Shown here: piece by piece, positions 25,255-33,029 of the stretch
Layout of the letters: each line of letters begins with the position of its first letter
How positions within the stretch are numbered: position 1 is the first letter of the stretch
Assembly: GCA_030145205.1 (NCBI GenBank)
Contig: JAQYVZ010000015.1
Location: 1 to 64,000, forward strand
DNA: 64,000 nucleotides
Source: Desulfuromonadales bacterium
Lineage (GTDB): Bacteria > Desulfobacterota > Desulfuromonadia > Desulfuromonadales > BM103
Reading direction: 5' to 3'
The notes under the pieces: model-generated
The model's database searches: none
What the model was told of the DNA's origin: nothing
What the model saw: only the letters and a program-made list of their open reading frames with translations
Position numbers and translations under genes: made by a program

Positions 25255-25692
25255 ATGCTGCGCCTGCTGACACTACTCACCATACTGATGTTGCTTGCAC
25301 ACCCTGTCGCGGCAAAACAGAACAAAAAGAGCACAAAAGCCACAAAGGACACGGCGACAGCGGAGCTCGTCGCTGAAGGGCAGTTCAGCGCAGCGGAAAA
25401 ACATATCATCCGCAACGAGATCCTGCAGGGACAGTCTCCATTACCACAGGGGCTTGAAAAACGGCAGGAGAGCGGCAAGCGCCTGCCGCCCGGCTGGCAA
25501 AAGAAGATCACCCGCGGTAAGCGCCTTGATTTTCATGTCTACCGTAGCAGTGCCCCCCTTCCAGGGAAAGCACTGGACCGGCTGCCACCTGCTCAGGCCG
25601 GAACGGAGCTGATCCGTATCGAAAATGAAATTTTGCGGCTCGAAGTTGGCACCCGCATCGTGCTCGACCGTTTCCCTCTGCTGCGAAAGTAA
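25255..25692 (+). CDS. Small exported protein with an RcnB/CigR-like C-terminal region
   Basis: 145 residues: a signal peptide (MLRLLTLLTILMLLAHPVAA), a Lys/Thr-rich stretch, then GLEKRQESGKRLPPGWQKKITRGKRL and a C-terminal part (LPGKALDRLPPAQAGTELIRIENEILRLEVGTRIVLDRF). This resembles the LPPG...PGYEWVRVGNDVVLI...VVLD pattern of RcnB/CigR-type periplasmic proteins. A clear AGGAAAGGG ribosome site is present. The family includes a nickel/cobalt homeostasis factor and an anti-virulence factor, but no specific role can be inferred here. It ends 5 nt before the TM2 gene. Confidence 0.6.
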   Translation: MLRLLTLLTILMLLAHPVAAKQNKKSTKATKDTATAELVAEGQFSAAEKHIIRNEILQGQSPLPQGLEKRQESGKRLPPGWQKKITRGKRLDFHVYRSSAPLPGKALDRLPPAQAGTELIRIENEILRLEVGTRIVLDRFPLLRK

Positions 25693-25696
25693 TGCG

Positions 25697-26107
25697 ATGA
25701 GTGCCACGATGTCCCTGAACGGTTCACAAGACACCCATTCTCTTTTAATCGGCTACCTGCTCTGGATTTTCGGCTTTACCGGAGCGCATCGCTTTTATTA
25801 CGGCCGACCGATCAGCGGGACCATCTATTTCTTCACCCTGGGACTGTTGTTCATCGGCTGGCTGGTCGATCTCCTGCTGATCCCGGGCATGGACCGCAGT
25901 GCCGATCATCGCTATGTGACCGGCCCCTACGATTATAACGTCGCATGGATTCTCCTGACCTTTCTCGGCCTGTTCGGTGTCCATCGCATGTACCTTGGCA
26001 AATGGATCACCGGCGCCCTCTACCTGTTGACCGGAGGTCTGCTGGGTATCGGCTATATTTACGATTACTGGACCCTGAACGAGCAATTGAGCCTTGTAAA
26101 TCGTTAA
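25697..26107 (+). CDS. Membrane protein with two tandem TM2 domains
   Basis: 136 residues from ATG 25697 (another ATG is four codons on). Two copies of the same unit occur: LLWIFGFTGAHRFYYGRPISGTIYFFTLGLLFIGWLVDL and, after a short polar linker, LLTFLGLFGVHRMYLGKWITGALYLLTGGLLGIGYIYDY. Each has the G-x-H-R-x-Y-x-G turn and terminal Asp typical of the TM2 family (PF05154), giving four helices. Most TM2 proteins have one unit. Function of the family in bacteria is unknown. The ribosome site is weak, so translation may be coupled to the preceding gene. Confidence 0.8.
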   Translation: MSATMSLNGSQDTHSLLIGYLLWIFGFTGAHRFYYGRPISGTIYFFTLGLLFIGWLVDLLLIPGMDRSADHRYVTGPYDYNVAWILLTFLGLFGVHRMYLGKWITGALYLLTGGLLGIGYIYDYWTLNEQLSLVNR

Positions 26108-26132
26108 ACTGACTTCTGACCGGGAGGTATCG

Positions 26133-26426
26133 ATGCTGACTCATGTGGTGTTTTTCAAATTCAACCCGAGAACCAGCGACACCGACATCCAACATGTCAA
26201 AGAAGCGTTACAGACCCTGCCTGCGGCAATCAGTGAAATCAGGGAATTCCGCGTTGGTCGAGACATCGTTCGTTCCGACCGTTCCTACGATCTCGCTCTG
26301 GTCTCAAGCTTTGAAGACCTGGACGCCATGCAGCGCTATCAAGTGCATCCGGAGCACCAGAAGGTGGTTGCCTATGTCAAGACCATCACCAGTAGCATCA
26401 TCGCGGTTGATTTTCTTGAAGACTGA
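26133..26426 (+). CDS. Dabb (stress-responsive alpha/beta barrel) domain protein
   Basis: 97 residues forming one ferredoxin-like Dabb domain (PF07876): MLTHVVFFKF at the start, IREFRVGRDI in the middle, SYDLALVSSFEDLDAMQRYQVHPEHQKVV and a final IIAVDF strand. The H-x-V-x-F start and the YQxHPxH motif are characteristic. Such proteins are dimers of mostly unknown function. GGGAGG lies 5 nt before the ATG. It probably forms a transcript with the TM2 gene and the aldolase-like gene. Confidence 0.88.
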   Translation: MLTHVVFFKFNPRTSDTDIQHVKEALQTLPAAISEIREFRVGRDIVRSDRSYDLALVSSFEDLDAMQRYQVHPEHQKVVAYVKTITSSIIAVDFLED

Positions 26427-26468
26427 ATCCGTGGCACCTGACATGTCACGAGCCCGTTGAAGGTTGCC

Positions 26469-27116
26469 ATGCCAGAAACAGAAGGCGTCATCCAGTTTCA
26501 GCTCAACTTCCAAGCTTCCCCGGCCCCCGCGCCGGGGTCTCTGCCTGAGTTGAACGCCTGGCGACAGATTTTCAAACAACTCGGCCTACTCGGCCAGGAT
26601 CCGGCCCGCTACGACGGTTTCGGCTTCGGCAACCTCAGCCGGCGGGTGCCTCACCCAGCCGGTAGCGAGAACGCCTTTGTCATCAGCGGGACCCAGACAG
26701 GCGGCCTGGCGGAGCTCAGCCCCGAGCACTATGTCACGGTGCTCGATTGCGACGCTACGCGCAACACAGTGGTTGCCACAGGACCGATCAAACCATCCTC
26801 GGAATCCCTGACCCACGGCCTCCTCTACCAGGCCGATCCAGCCATCGCCTGGGTGATGCATCTTCACAGCCCCGAGATCTTTGACTGCCAGGCAGCCCTC
26901 GACCTGCCAGTCACCGCGCGCCATGCCGGCTGCGGCACACCACAACTGGCCGAGGAAGTCGCCCGCATCCACACGAAACTGTCTGGCACCGACGCCCGAC
27001 TGATCGTCATGGGCGGCCACGAAGATGGTATCCTCGCCTACGGGGCTGACCCGCATACGACCGGCAGTTTAGCCGTCGCAACCCAGGCCCGGGCCCTGCA
27101 ATCACTTTTTTCGTAA
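26469..27116 (+). CDS. Class II aldolase/adducin-family protein
   Basis: A 215-residue protein with the class II aldolase fold. It contains YDGFGFGNLSRRV (phosphate-binding region), FVISGTQTGGLAEL, GPIKPSSESLTHGLLY, the zinc-binding HLHS (WVMHLHSPEIF) and a third histidine in VMGGHEDGILAYG. The family includes L-fuculose-phosphate aldolase, ribulose-phosphate epimerase and methylthioribulose-phosphate dehydratase; the substrate here cannot be told. The acidic base usually near GxxS and the neighbours give no pathway hint. GAAGG precedes ATG 26469; an in-frame TTG four codons earlier is less likely. Confidence 0.82.
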   Translation: MPETEGVIQFQLNFQASPAPAPGSLPELNAWRQIFKQLGLLGQDPARYDGFGFGNLSRRVPHPAGSENAFVISGTQTGGLAELSPEHYVTVLDCDATRNTVVATGPIKPSSESLTHGLLYQADPAIAWVMHLHSPEIFDCQAALDLPVTARHAGCGTPQLAEEVARIHTKLSGTDARLIVMGGHEDGILAYGADPHTTGSLAVATQARALQSLFS

Positions 27117-27134
27117 GGCCTTGCTGTTTTTTTC

Positions 27135-27148
27135 TTGATTTCCATCAA
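27135..27148. promoter_or_regulatory. FNR/CRP-family binding palindrome
   Basis: TTGATTTCCATCAA is an exact match to the FNR consensus TTGAT-N4-ATCAA. Its centre is about 85 nt before the zinc-ribbon gene start at 27227. A CATTAA at 27175-27180 could be a -10 with the box near -44, close to the -41.5 position used by FNR as activator. The surrounding GCTGTT...AACAGC also allows a hairpin, so a weak terminator for the preceding gene is the alternative reading. Confidence 0.5.
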
Positions 27149-27226
27149 CAGCTTTGGCATTATTCACGCCTCCACATTAAAAAGCTCCAAACTGCCACGT
27201 ATTTCATTTGTTTTATGGAGAGAGCC

Positions 27227-27403
27227 ATGGACCTGCAGATTAGCCTTATTTGCCCGGAATGCAACGAAGCGCAGTCTTTCAATTTCCATGAAATCGCTCC
27301 CGGACGTCGTCAGGTTTGCGAAGGGTGTGAAACACCGCTGCGGCTGACGACTGACAGTCTGGATGTATTCGCCAAAGATGTTCGTCAGTACTGCGGCGCC
27401 TGA
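27227..27403 (+). CDS. Small zinc-ribbon-like protein (58 residues)
   Basis: MDLQISLICPECNEAQSFNF, then VCEGCETPLRL, form a CPEC...CEGC zinc-ribbon pattern about 20 residues apart. A fifth cysteine is three residues from the C-terminus. GGAGAG lies 3-4 nt before ATG 27227; a frame start four codons upstream includes the ribosome site and is rejected. No family name is known to me. The FNR-type palindrome upstream suggests oxygen- or redox-responsive expression. Confidence 0.65.
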   Translation: MDLQISLICPECNEAQSFNFHEIAPGRRQVCEGCETPLRLTTDSLDVFAKDVRQYCGA

Positions 27404-27560
27404 TTCTCTGCACTCATTTTTCATTCCATTCCACTGAATACGCCCCGGTGAGTTCTGCTCCAACCGGAGGTCTTGTTGTGCCCTCTTCTCTTCTTGCGAC
27501 CCGGCCATGGGCCTGCTATGGTGAGTTTCGTTTTCAAGTTCTTGCCGGAGAGATGTCGCC

Positions 27561-28952
27561 ATGCCTGACCTGTTGATTATTTGCGGAGCCCTTGTCCTCG
27601 GATTCCTTCTCGGACTCATCCCGGTCCTCCTCATGATGCGAACACGCATCGAAGCGGCCTGCGAGATCGGTCGACGGGAGACTGCTACCGACATCGCCGT
27701 TTTGCAGGAACGGGTCGCCAGCTACGAAGCGAACCTTCTACAACGTGACACGACCATCCAGTCATTGCAGAACCAGATCAGCACACTCCAACAGGAACGT
27801 GCAGACCTGGAGCGTCAGGAAACCCGCCTGAGCACCCAGCTTCAGGAAGAGATCAAGCGCTCCGATGACAAGCTGAAAGTTCTGGATCATGCCCGGGAAG
27901 AGTTACAAGCCCAGTTCAAAAATCTCGCCAACCAGATTTTCGATGAGAAAACCCGTACTTTTGCCGATCAAAGCAAGGCCAACCTCGATACCATCCTGAC
28001 TCCGTTCAAGGAAAAAATCAGCGAGTTCGAAAAAAGAGTCCAAGAGACCTACACCACTGAGGGTAAAGAACGCCACTCCCTGATCCAGGAAGTTCGGAAG
28101 CTGCAGGACCTCAATCGCCAGATCAGTGAAGACACTGAAAATCTGACTAAAGCACTCAAGGGGGACAGCAAAACCCAGGGCACCTGGGGCGAGCTCATTC
28201 TCGAAAAAATCCTGGAAGAATCTGGCCTGCGCAAAGGCATTGAGTACGATTCCCAGGGAGGCTTCCGGGATGAAGAGGGCAAACTGCTCAAGCCGGATGT
28301 CATTGTTCATCTGCCGGAAGAGAAAGACATCATCATCGATTCAAAGGTCTCTTTGACGGCGTACGAAAAATATGTGCGGGCTGAAACAGATGAAGACCGG
28401 GACCGGGCGGTCAAGGACCACCTGATCTCGATCAACGCCCACCTCAAAGGGTTGGAATCAAAAAAATATGATGAGCTGCCAGATGTCAGAAGCCTCGACT
28501 TCGTCCTGATGTTCATCCCGGTGGAAAGCGCTTTTATGCTTACCGTCGAAAAGGACAACGAAATCTTCCGGAAGGCCTTCGCGCAGAACATCATGATCGT
28601 CAGCCCGTCGACCCTGCTGGTCACCCTGCGTACCATCCAGAACATCTGGCGCTACGAATACCAGAGCAAAAACGCCCTGGAGATCGCCGAGAAGGCGGGA
28701 AACCTGTACGACAAGTTCGTCGGCTTTGTCGCTGACCTCGAAAAGATTGGTGATCAGATCGGCGCTGCGCAAAAAACCTACGACGGAGCCCACAACAAGC
28801 TCGTCAGCGGTCGCGGCAACCTGGTTGCCAGGGCACAGAACCTGATCGAGCTCGGTGTCAAAAGCCGCAAACGGCTACCGGCAGCCATCACTCAGGCAGC
28901 CGAGACGGAGACACCACAGGTCGGCCACGAGGCTCCTGAGACAGACGAGTAG
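27561..28952 (+). CDS. rmuC: DNA recombination protein RmuC
   Basis: 463 residues: an N-terminal membrane anchor (LLIICGALVLGFLLGLIPVLLMM), a coiled coil to about residue 190, then the RmuC nuclease-like domain with KTQGTWGELILEKILEESGL, LKPDVIVHLPEEKDIIIDSKVSLTAYE, FVLMFIPVESAF and VSPSTLLVTLRTIQNIWR. The D..IDSKV core matches the PD-(D/E)xK-type fold. In E. coli RmuC limits inversions at short inverted repeats, which is notable in a region rich in them. GGAGAG precedes the ATG. It appears to be transcribed alone. Confidence 0.95.
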   Translation: MPDLLIICGALVLGFLLGLIPVLLMMRTRIEAACEIGRRETATDIAVLQERVASYEANLLQRDTTIQSLQNQISTLQQERADLERQETRLSTQLQEEIKRSDDKLKVLDHAREELQAQFKNLANQIFDEKTRTFADQSKANLDTILTPFKEKISEFEKRVQETYTTEGKERHSLIQEVRKLQDLNRQISEDTENLTKALKGDSKTQGTWGELILEKILEESGLRKGIEYDSQGGFRDEEGKLLKPDVIVHLPEEKDIIIDSKVSLTAYEKYVRAETDEDRDRAVKDHLISINAHLKGLESKKYDELPDVRSLDFVLMFIPVESAFMLTVEKDNEIFRKAFAQNIMIVSPSTLLVTLRTIQNIWRYEYQSKNALEIAEKAGNLYDKFVGFVADLEKIGDQIGAAQKTYDGAHNKLVSGRGNLVARAQNLIELGVKSRKRLPAAITQAAETETPQVGHEAPETDE

Positions 28953-29029
28953 CCCCTCTTTACAGAACGCAGGTGTGTGATTATGTTCCAAGAAGACACT
29001 CTGCACTCAACTTGAAGGAGAATAATAAA

Positions 29030-29611
29030 ATGCGTCATTTGACTTTTCTGCTGTTGGGCCTGTTGCTGTTCTCACTGTCAGGCTGCGGCTACAACCAGAT
29101 TCAGAAGAATGAAGAAGCGGTCTTTCGCTCCTGGGCAGATGTGGAAGCGACCTACCAGCGGCGCGCCGATCTGATCCCCAACCTGGTAGAGACGGTCAAG
29201 GCCTATGCCGCCCACGAACAGGAGACCCTCAAAGCGGTCACCGATGCCCGCAGCCGGGTCGGCCAGATGACTTTGTCGGCCGAGGACCTGAATGACCCGG
29301 CCAAGATGCAGCAGTTCCAGGCGGCCCAGGGCAATATGTCCGGCGCCCTATCCCGTCTACTGCTGGTTGCCGAAAATTATCCCGACCTGAAAGCCAGCCA
29401 GAACTTCCGTGATCTGCAGCACCAGTTGGAAGGTACCGAGAACCGCATCAACGTCGCGCGGCAGCGTTATAACCAGGCGGTACAGACCTTCAACTCGTCG
29501 ATCCGAACGTTTCCGAACAACCTGACCAACAATTTCCTGCTCAAGCTCGACCGCAAGGAGCCGTTCAAGGCGGACGCGGGCGCGGCCACGGCCCCGAAGG
29601 TGAGCTTCTGA
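29030..29611 (+). CDS. LemA-family lipoprotein
   Basis: 193 residues from ATG 29030, 8 nt after AAGGAG. The signal sequence ends in the lipobox SLSGC, so this LemA is lipid-anchored. The conserved four-helix domain follows: NEEAVFRSWADVEATYQRRADLIPNLVETVKAY, then SRLLLVAENYPDLKASQNFRDLQHQLEGTENRINVARQRYN. LemA proteins are of uncertain function but regularly sit beside TPM-domain genes, as here with the two genes downstream (4 nt and about 40 nt gaps). Confidence 0.93.
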   Translation: MRHLTFLLLGLLLFSLSGCGYNQIQKNEEAVFRSWADVEATYQRRADLIPNLVETVKAYAAHEQETLKAVTDARSRVGQMTLSAEDLNDPAKMQQFQAAQGNMSGALSRLLLVAENYPDLKASQNFRDLQHQLEGTENRINVARQRYNQAVQTFNSSIRTFPNNLTNNFLLKLDRKEPFKADAGAATAPKVSF

Positions 29612-29615
29612 ACCG

Positions 29616-30332
29616 ATGACGCGTATTTTGCGACATATCGGTCTGATCCTGACGTTGCTGATGGTCGTGGCGACGTCAGCGACAGCCCTTGACGTCCCCG
29701 CCCCCGCCGGTTACGTGCAGGACCGAGCCGGCATACTTCGGGCGGAGACCGTACAGACTCTGGAACAGTTCCTGCGCAAACTTGACAGCAACGATTCCAC
29801 TCAGATCGCCATTCTGACCATCCCGAGCCTGGAAAGTGAGTCCCTCGAAGACTATTCTCTGGCTGTCGCCGAAAGCTGGGGCATCGGCCGCAAGGGGCAC
29901 GACAACGGCGCCCTGCTGCTGATCGCCAAGCAGGAGCGCAAGGTGCGGATCGAGGTCGGCTACGGTCTGGAAGGTCGGCTCACCGACCTGCTGGCTGGAC
30001 GGATCATCGACCAGGAGATCACGCCCCGCTTCCGCAGCGGCGATTTCGATGGTGGCGTCCTCGCCGGCACCCAGGCGATGGTCGATGCCGTACGCGGGGC
30101 TTACCAGGGTGATGGCACCACAACCAAGCGTAAGCGCAACAACCCTTGGGGGCTGCTGTTCCTGCTGCTGTTTTTCGGACCAGGGCTGTTGCGCCTCGGC
30201 GGCTCACGCCGCGGACACTCTCGCAGGGGCGGCATCTATTTCGGTGGCTTTGGCGGCGGTTTTGGTGGTGGCGGAGGCGGTGGCTTCGGCGGAGGTGGCT
30301 TCGGTGGCGGTGGCTCCTCCGGGGGATGGTAA
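29616..30332 (+). CDS. TPM-domain (YgcG-family) membrane protein with Gly-rich tail
   Basis: 238 residues: a signal peptide (to about residue 25), the TPM domain at about 30-165 (YVQDRAGILRAETVQTLEQFLRKLD, QIAILTIPSLESESLEDYSLAVAESWGIGRKGHDNGALLLIA, KVRIEVGYGLEGRLTDLLAGRII), one membrane helix (GLLFLLLFFGPGLL), and a C-terminal tail of more than 30 residues almost entirely Gly, Phe and Ser. The domain was described as an acid-phosphatase-like fold in a plant homologue. Second gene of the lemA-TPM-TPM operon. Confidence 0.88.
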   Translation: MTRILRHIGLILTLLMVVATSATALDVPAPAGYVQDRAGILRAETVQTLEQFLRKLDSNDSTQIAILTIPSLESESLEDYSLAVAESWGIGRKGHDNGALLLIAKQERKVRIEVGYGLEGRLTDLLAGRIIDQEITPRFRSGDFDGGVLAGTQAMVDAVRGAYQGDGTTTKRKRNNPWGLLFLLLFFGPGLLRLGGSRRGHSRRGGIYFGGFGGGFGGGGGGGFGGGGFGGGGSSGGW

Positions 30333-30371
30333 GAAAAATGCGCAGCAATGAGAGTTGAACAGGCGAAACTG

Positions 30372-30998
30372 ATGACAGCAGAGCAATTTTTTACAGACGA
30401 CGAAAAGACCCGCATCGAGGCGGCAGTGCTTGAGGTCGAACAGCGCACCAGCGGCGAGATCGTGCCGATGGTGGTCAGCGAAGCCTACGACTACCCCAGA
30501 GCCGAAATCTTCGGCGCCGGCTTTTTTGCGTTGGCTCTCGGCATGACCTTGAGCTGGGCTTTTGGGCATTCCTCTATTTGGGGTTTCCTGCCGATCTTTC
30601 TGCTCGCCTACCTGCCTTTTAAAATCGTGATCCGGCAGATTCCAGCCCTGAAAAAGCTGCTAATCTCTCCACAAGAAATAACCGAGGAGGTCGAAGAGCG
30701 GGCGCTGGTCGCGTTTATCGAGAACGGCCTGCATCAGACTCGAGAGGGCACCGGCATCCTGATCCTGCTCTGTCTGTTTGAACGGAGGGTCTACGTGCTG
30801 GCCGACCACGGCATCAACCATGCAGCCCCACAGGAAAGCTGGGATCATGTCATCCAGATGGTGACCGACGGTATCCACCAGCAACGCGCCTGCGATGCCC
30901 TTTGTGAAGCGATCGCCTACTGCGGCGACCTGCTCGCCAAAGACTTCCCGCCGCGGCATGATGATACCGACGAACTGCCTAACCTGATTGTTGAGTAG
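30372..30998 (+). CDS. TPM-domain membrane protein
   Basis: 208 residues starting MTAEQFFTDDEKTRIEAAV, which matches the usual start of this subgroup; the open frame reaches back eight codons to another ATG. EVEQRTSGEIVPMVV is followed by two hydrophobic helices (GAGFFALALGMTLSWAFG and FLPIFLLAYLPFKIVI), and then a second part with GTGILILLCLFERRVYVLADHGI typical of the split TPM domain. Third gene of the lemA operon, probably acting at the inner membrane with its neighbours. The inverted-repeat element follows. Confidence 0.8.
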   Translation: MTAEQFFTDDEKTRIEAAVLEVEQRTSGEIVPMVVSEAYDYPRAEIFGAGFFALALGMTLSWAFGHSSIWGFLPIFLLAYLPFKIVIRQIPALKKLLISPQEITEEVEERALVAFIENGLHQTREGTGILILLCLFERRVYVLADHGINHAAPQESWDHVIQMVTDGIHQQRACDALCEAIAYCGDLLAKDFPPRHDDTDELPNLIVE

Positions 30999-31026
30999 GA
31001 TTTAAAACAGAGCAAAATCTTTTTTC

Positions 31027-31237
31027 AGCCGCGATCAGAATCTATCAAAATCTGTAAAGTCAAAAGCAATGGGACGCTGATCAAATCTGATAAACGCTGA
31101 TTTAAAAACAAAAAAGCATGGATTATGTTTTGTTTCCTCAAGCTTAAAATCCCGCCTTTTCAGCGTTGAGCAGCGTCCTGAAGTCTTTGAATTCTGATTT
31201 GAGTTTTTACAGATTTTGATAGATTCTGATCGCGGCT
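31027..31237. repeat. Inverted-repeat element of about 210 bp with perfect 32-bp ends
   Basis: The left end (31027-31058, beginning AGCCGCGATCAGAATC) and right end (31206-31237) are exact reverse complements over 32 bp. Between them are shorter internal complements (GGACGCTG near 31073 with CAGCGTCC near 31171; AACGCTGA near 31093 with TCAGCGTT near 31159), so the whole could fold into one long branched hairpin. No open frame. It lies between two convergent genes, and its right end overlaps the stop codon of tmcAL by two bases. It may serve as a transcription barrier for both genes. Confidence 0.85.
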
Positions 31238-32495
31238 AATCCCGCTTTTTGTTTTCCCTCCGGACCGTCTCAAAAAAGTCCCGATTCCGGTGCGATACAT
31301 GCTGTGACTTCATCAACGTCGTATAGATTCGCGTCGCCCGCAGATCGAGAGCCAGCATCGTCTCCGCCAGCTTGGCCCGTTCCGTGCCCCACCCGTAGAA
31401 TTTCTGCAGAACAGCTGGACCTTTCGAAGGATCCATGATGATCGGTAAGGTTCTTTTCGTGCGTGCTTCTGCCAGACATTGCTGACCCGTATCACTCAAA
31501 CCAAGCAAACGCAGGTAAAGCGGGCCGGCCTCGAGAAACGCCTCCATCTCGATCCGGGTGACCTGTAAAAGGACGTAGGCGAGAATCCTTTGAATCCGCG
31601 TCAAAGTCCAATGCCGTGACTTCACTGCGGCCGCAAGGTTGGCATAATCCCTTGCCGTTTGTGCGGCCTCGGTCAACCGATTACTGAGGCCGTGTTCCAC
31701 CTGGTACAGATCATTCAGGTTTGTCGGATCAAGCAGCAATCGGGACAACAGCAGGTTGAACAGCTTGGGCCAATCGAGCTGTTGACCTGACTTCAGCGCC
31801 GCATCGAAAGTCTGCCAACAGGTTTCCGGCAGAAAGTTCTGCACAGATTCTCCCGCTGCCTGCATCTGCCGAACGCCGGTCGCGCTGGCGATCTGCCCGC
31901 AGGTTGCAACGTCATGATAGCCAGGTCCCAAACGTTTGATCGTGCAGGGCTCAATGTCGCTCCCAACACGTTCCAGGGCACGCAGATATTCCAGCCCGAG
32001 AATATTATTGGGAGAGCCCAGGAGATCCGCCGGAAGTTCCGGCGCCAGAGGCTGCAGTACTTTGGCCCGGGCCGTTGGGTAGTTCACCCCTTCGCGCAAT
32101 AACGCGGTCGTCTTCTGTTCGATCTCATCAGCGCATCGGTTCAGCAACCGTGCCGCTGTCTGCAGATCATCCAGGCTGCCGGCCTCGCTGCCGAAGCAGA
32201 GCGCATCGACAACCCCCAGCCCCACCAGAGACTGCACCGCCCCTTGTGCGAAAAAAGGAGCACTATTGCAGGCGAACGGCAACGGCAGTTCAAACACCAG
32301 ATCAACCCCGGCCACCAACGCCATCTCGGTGCGCACCCACTTGTCCACCAGGGAAGGTTCACCTCGCTGCAGAAAGTGGCCACTCATCACGGCAACACTG
32401 GCCTCGGCGTCTGTCAGTCGCACGCTCTCCTGCAGATGATGCAGATGACCATTGTGGAAGGGGTTGTATTCGGTGATCAGGCCAACCGTTTTCAT
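31236..32495 (-). CDS. tmcAL: tRNA(Met) cytidine acetate ligase TmcAL (YlbM family)
   Basis: Nucleotidyltransferase-like enzyme that acetylates C34 of elongator tRNA-Met. The 419-residue protein starts MKTVGLITEYNPFHNGHLHHL, with the NPFHNGH ATP-binding motif. It continues with VMSGHFLQRGEPSLVDKWVRTEMAL, DLVFELPLPFACNSA and LCFGSEAG, all as in Bacillus YlbM. I use ATG 32495 rather than the TTG before it; AAGGGA is about 9 nt upstream. The final codons and stop run into the inverted-repeat element, so the last residues (KKRD) may differ from relatives. Confidence 0.93.
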   Translation of the reverse strand: MKTVGLITEYNPFHNGHLHHLQESVRLTDAEASVAVMSGHFLQRGEPSLVDKWVRTEMALVAGVDLVFELPLPFACNSAPFFAQGAVQSLVGLGVVDALCFGSEAGSLDDLQTAARLLNRCADEIEQKTTALLREGVNYPTARAKVLQPLAPELPADLLGSPNNILGLEYLRALERVGSDIEPCTIKRLGPGYHDVATCGQIASATGVRQMQAAGESVQNFLPETCWQTFDAALKSGQQLDWPKLFNLLLSRLLLDPTNLNDLYQVEHGLSNRLTEAAQTARDYANLAAAVKSRHWTLTRIQRILAYVLLQVTRIEMEAFLEAGPLYLRLLGLSDTGQQCLAEARTKRTLPIIMDPSKGPAVLQKFYGWGTERAKLAETMLALDLRATRIYTTLMKSQHVSHRNRDFFETVRRENKKRD

Positions 32496-32518
32496 CAAAA
32501 GTATCCCTTTTCAGGTCC

Positions 32519-32977
32519 TCACCCGACCAGGGTGTTCATTCCCTGCAGGGTCAAAAAGGCCACGGCCACATAGCGCAACCCTTTACCGGTGGTGACCAGC
32601 AGACCAAACCGCAGCAGCGGTGTCTTCAGCAGACCGCTGACCAGGCAGAGTGGATCGCCGACCACTGGCAGCCACGACATCAGCAGCGCCCAGCTACCGT
32701 ACCGATTAAACCAACATTCGACCCGAGCCTGCTTGTCACGATCAATCCGCAGCAGCTTCTCGTTCAGCCAGTCGATGCCGAGCCTGCCAACCAGGTAGCT
32801 GGTGAACGCCCCCAGGGAGTTGCCGAGGGTCGCCACCAGGACCACCTGCGAGGGGACTGCACCATCCAGCAGCAACGCCACCAGCAACCACTCCGAACCA
32901 AGCGGCAGCAGCGTTGAGGCACAGAAGCTGAGCAGGAACAGCGACAGCAGGCCATAGTCGGTCAGAAGTTCAGGCAT
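32519..32977 (-). CDS. YqaA/DedA-family small membrane protein
   Basis: 152 residues from ATG 32977 (the open frame runs 27 codons further up with no support). Four or five hydrophobic segments are visible, with FCASTLLPLGSEWLLVALL, TLGNSLGAFTSYLVGRLG and the SWLPVVGDPLCLVSGLL motif of YqaA proteins (VTT/SNARE-associated domain). Larger DedA proteins flip undecaprenyl phosphate or other lipids; for the YqaA subgroup no function is firmly known. It lies between sfsA and tmcAL on the same strand, 23 nt before tmcAL's start. Confidence 0.85.
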   Translation of the reverse strand: MPELLTDYGLLSLFLLSFCASTLLPLGSEWLLVALLLDGAVPSQVVLVATLGNSLGAFTSYLVGRLGIDWLNEKLLRIDRDKQARVECWFNRYGSWALLMSWLPVVGDPLCLVSGLLKTPLLRFGLLVTTGKGLRYVAVAFLTLQGMNTLVG

Positions 32978-33029
32978 GCGGCATGATAGCAGAGCCGTGG
33001 GGGGAGGCAAAGAGTAAGACGGGTGACGG

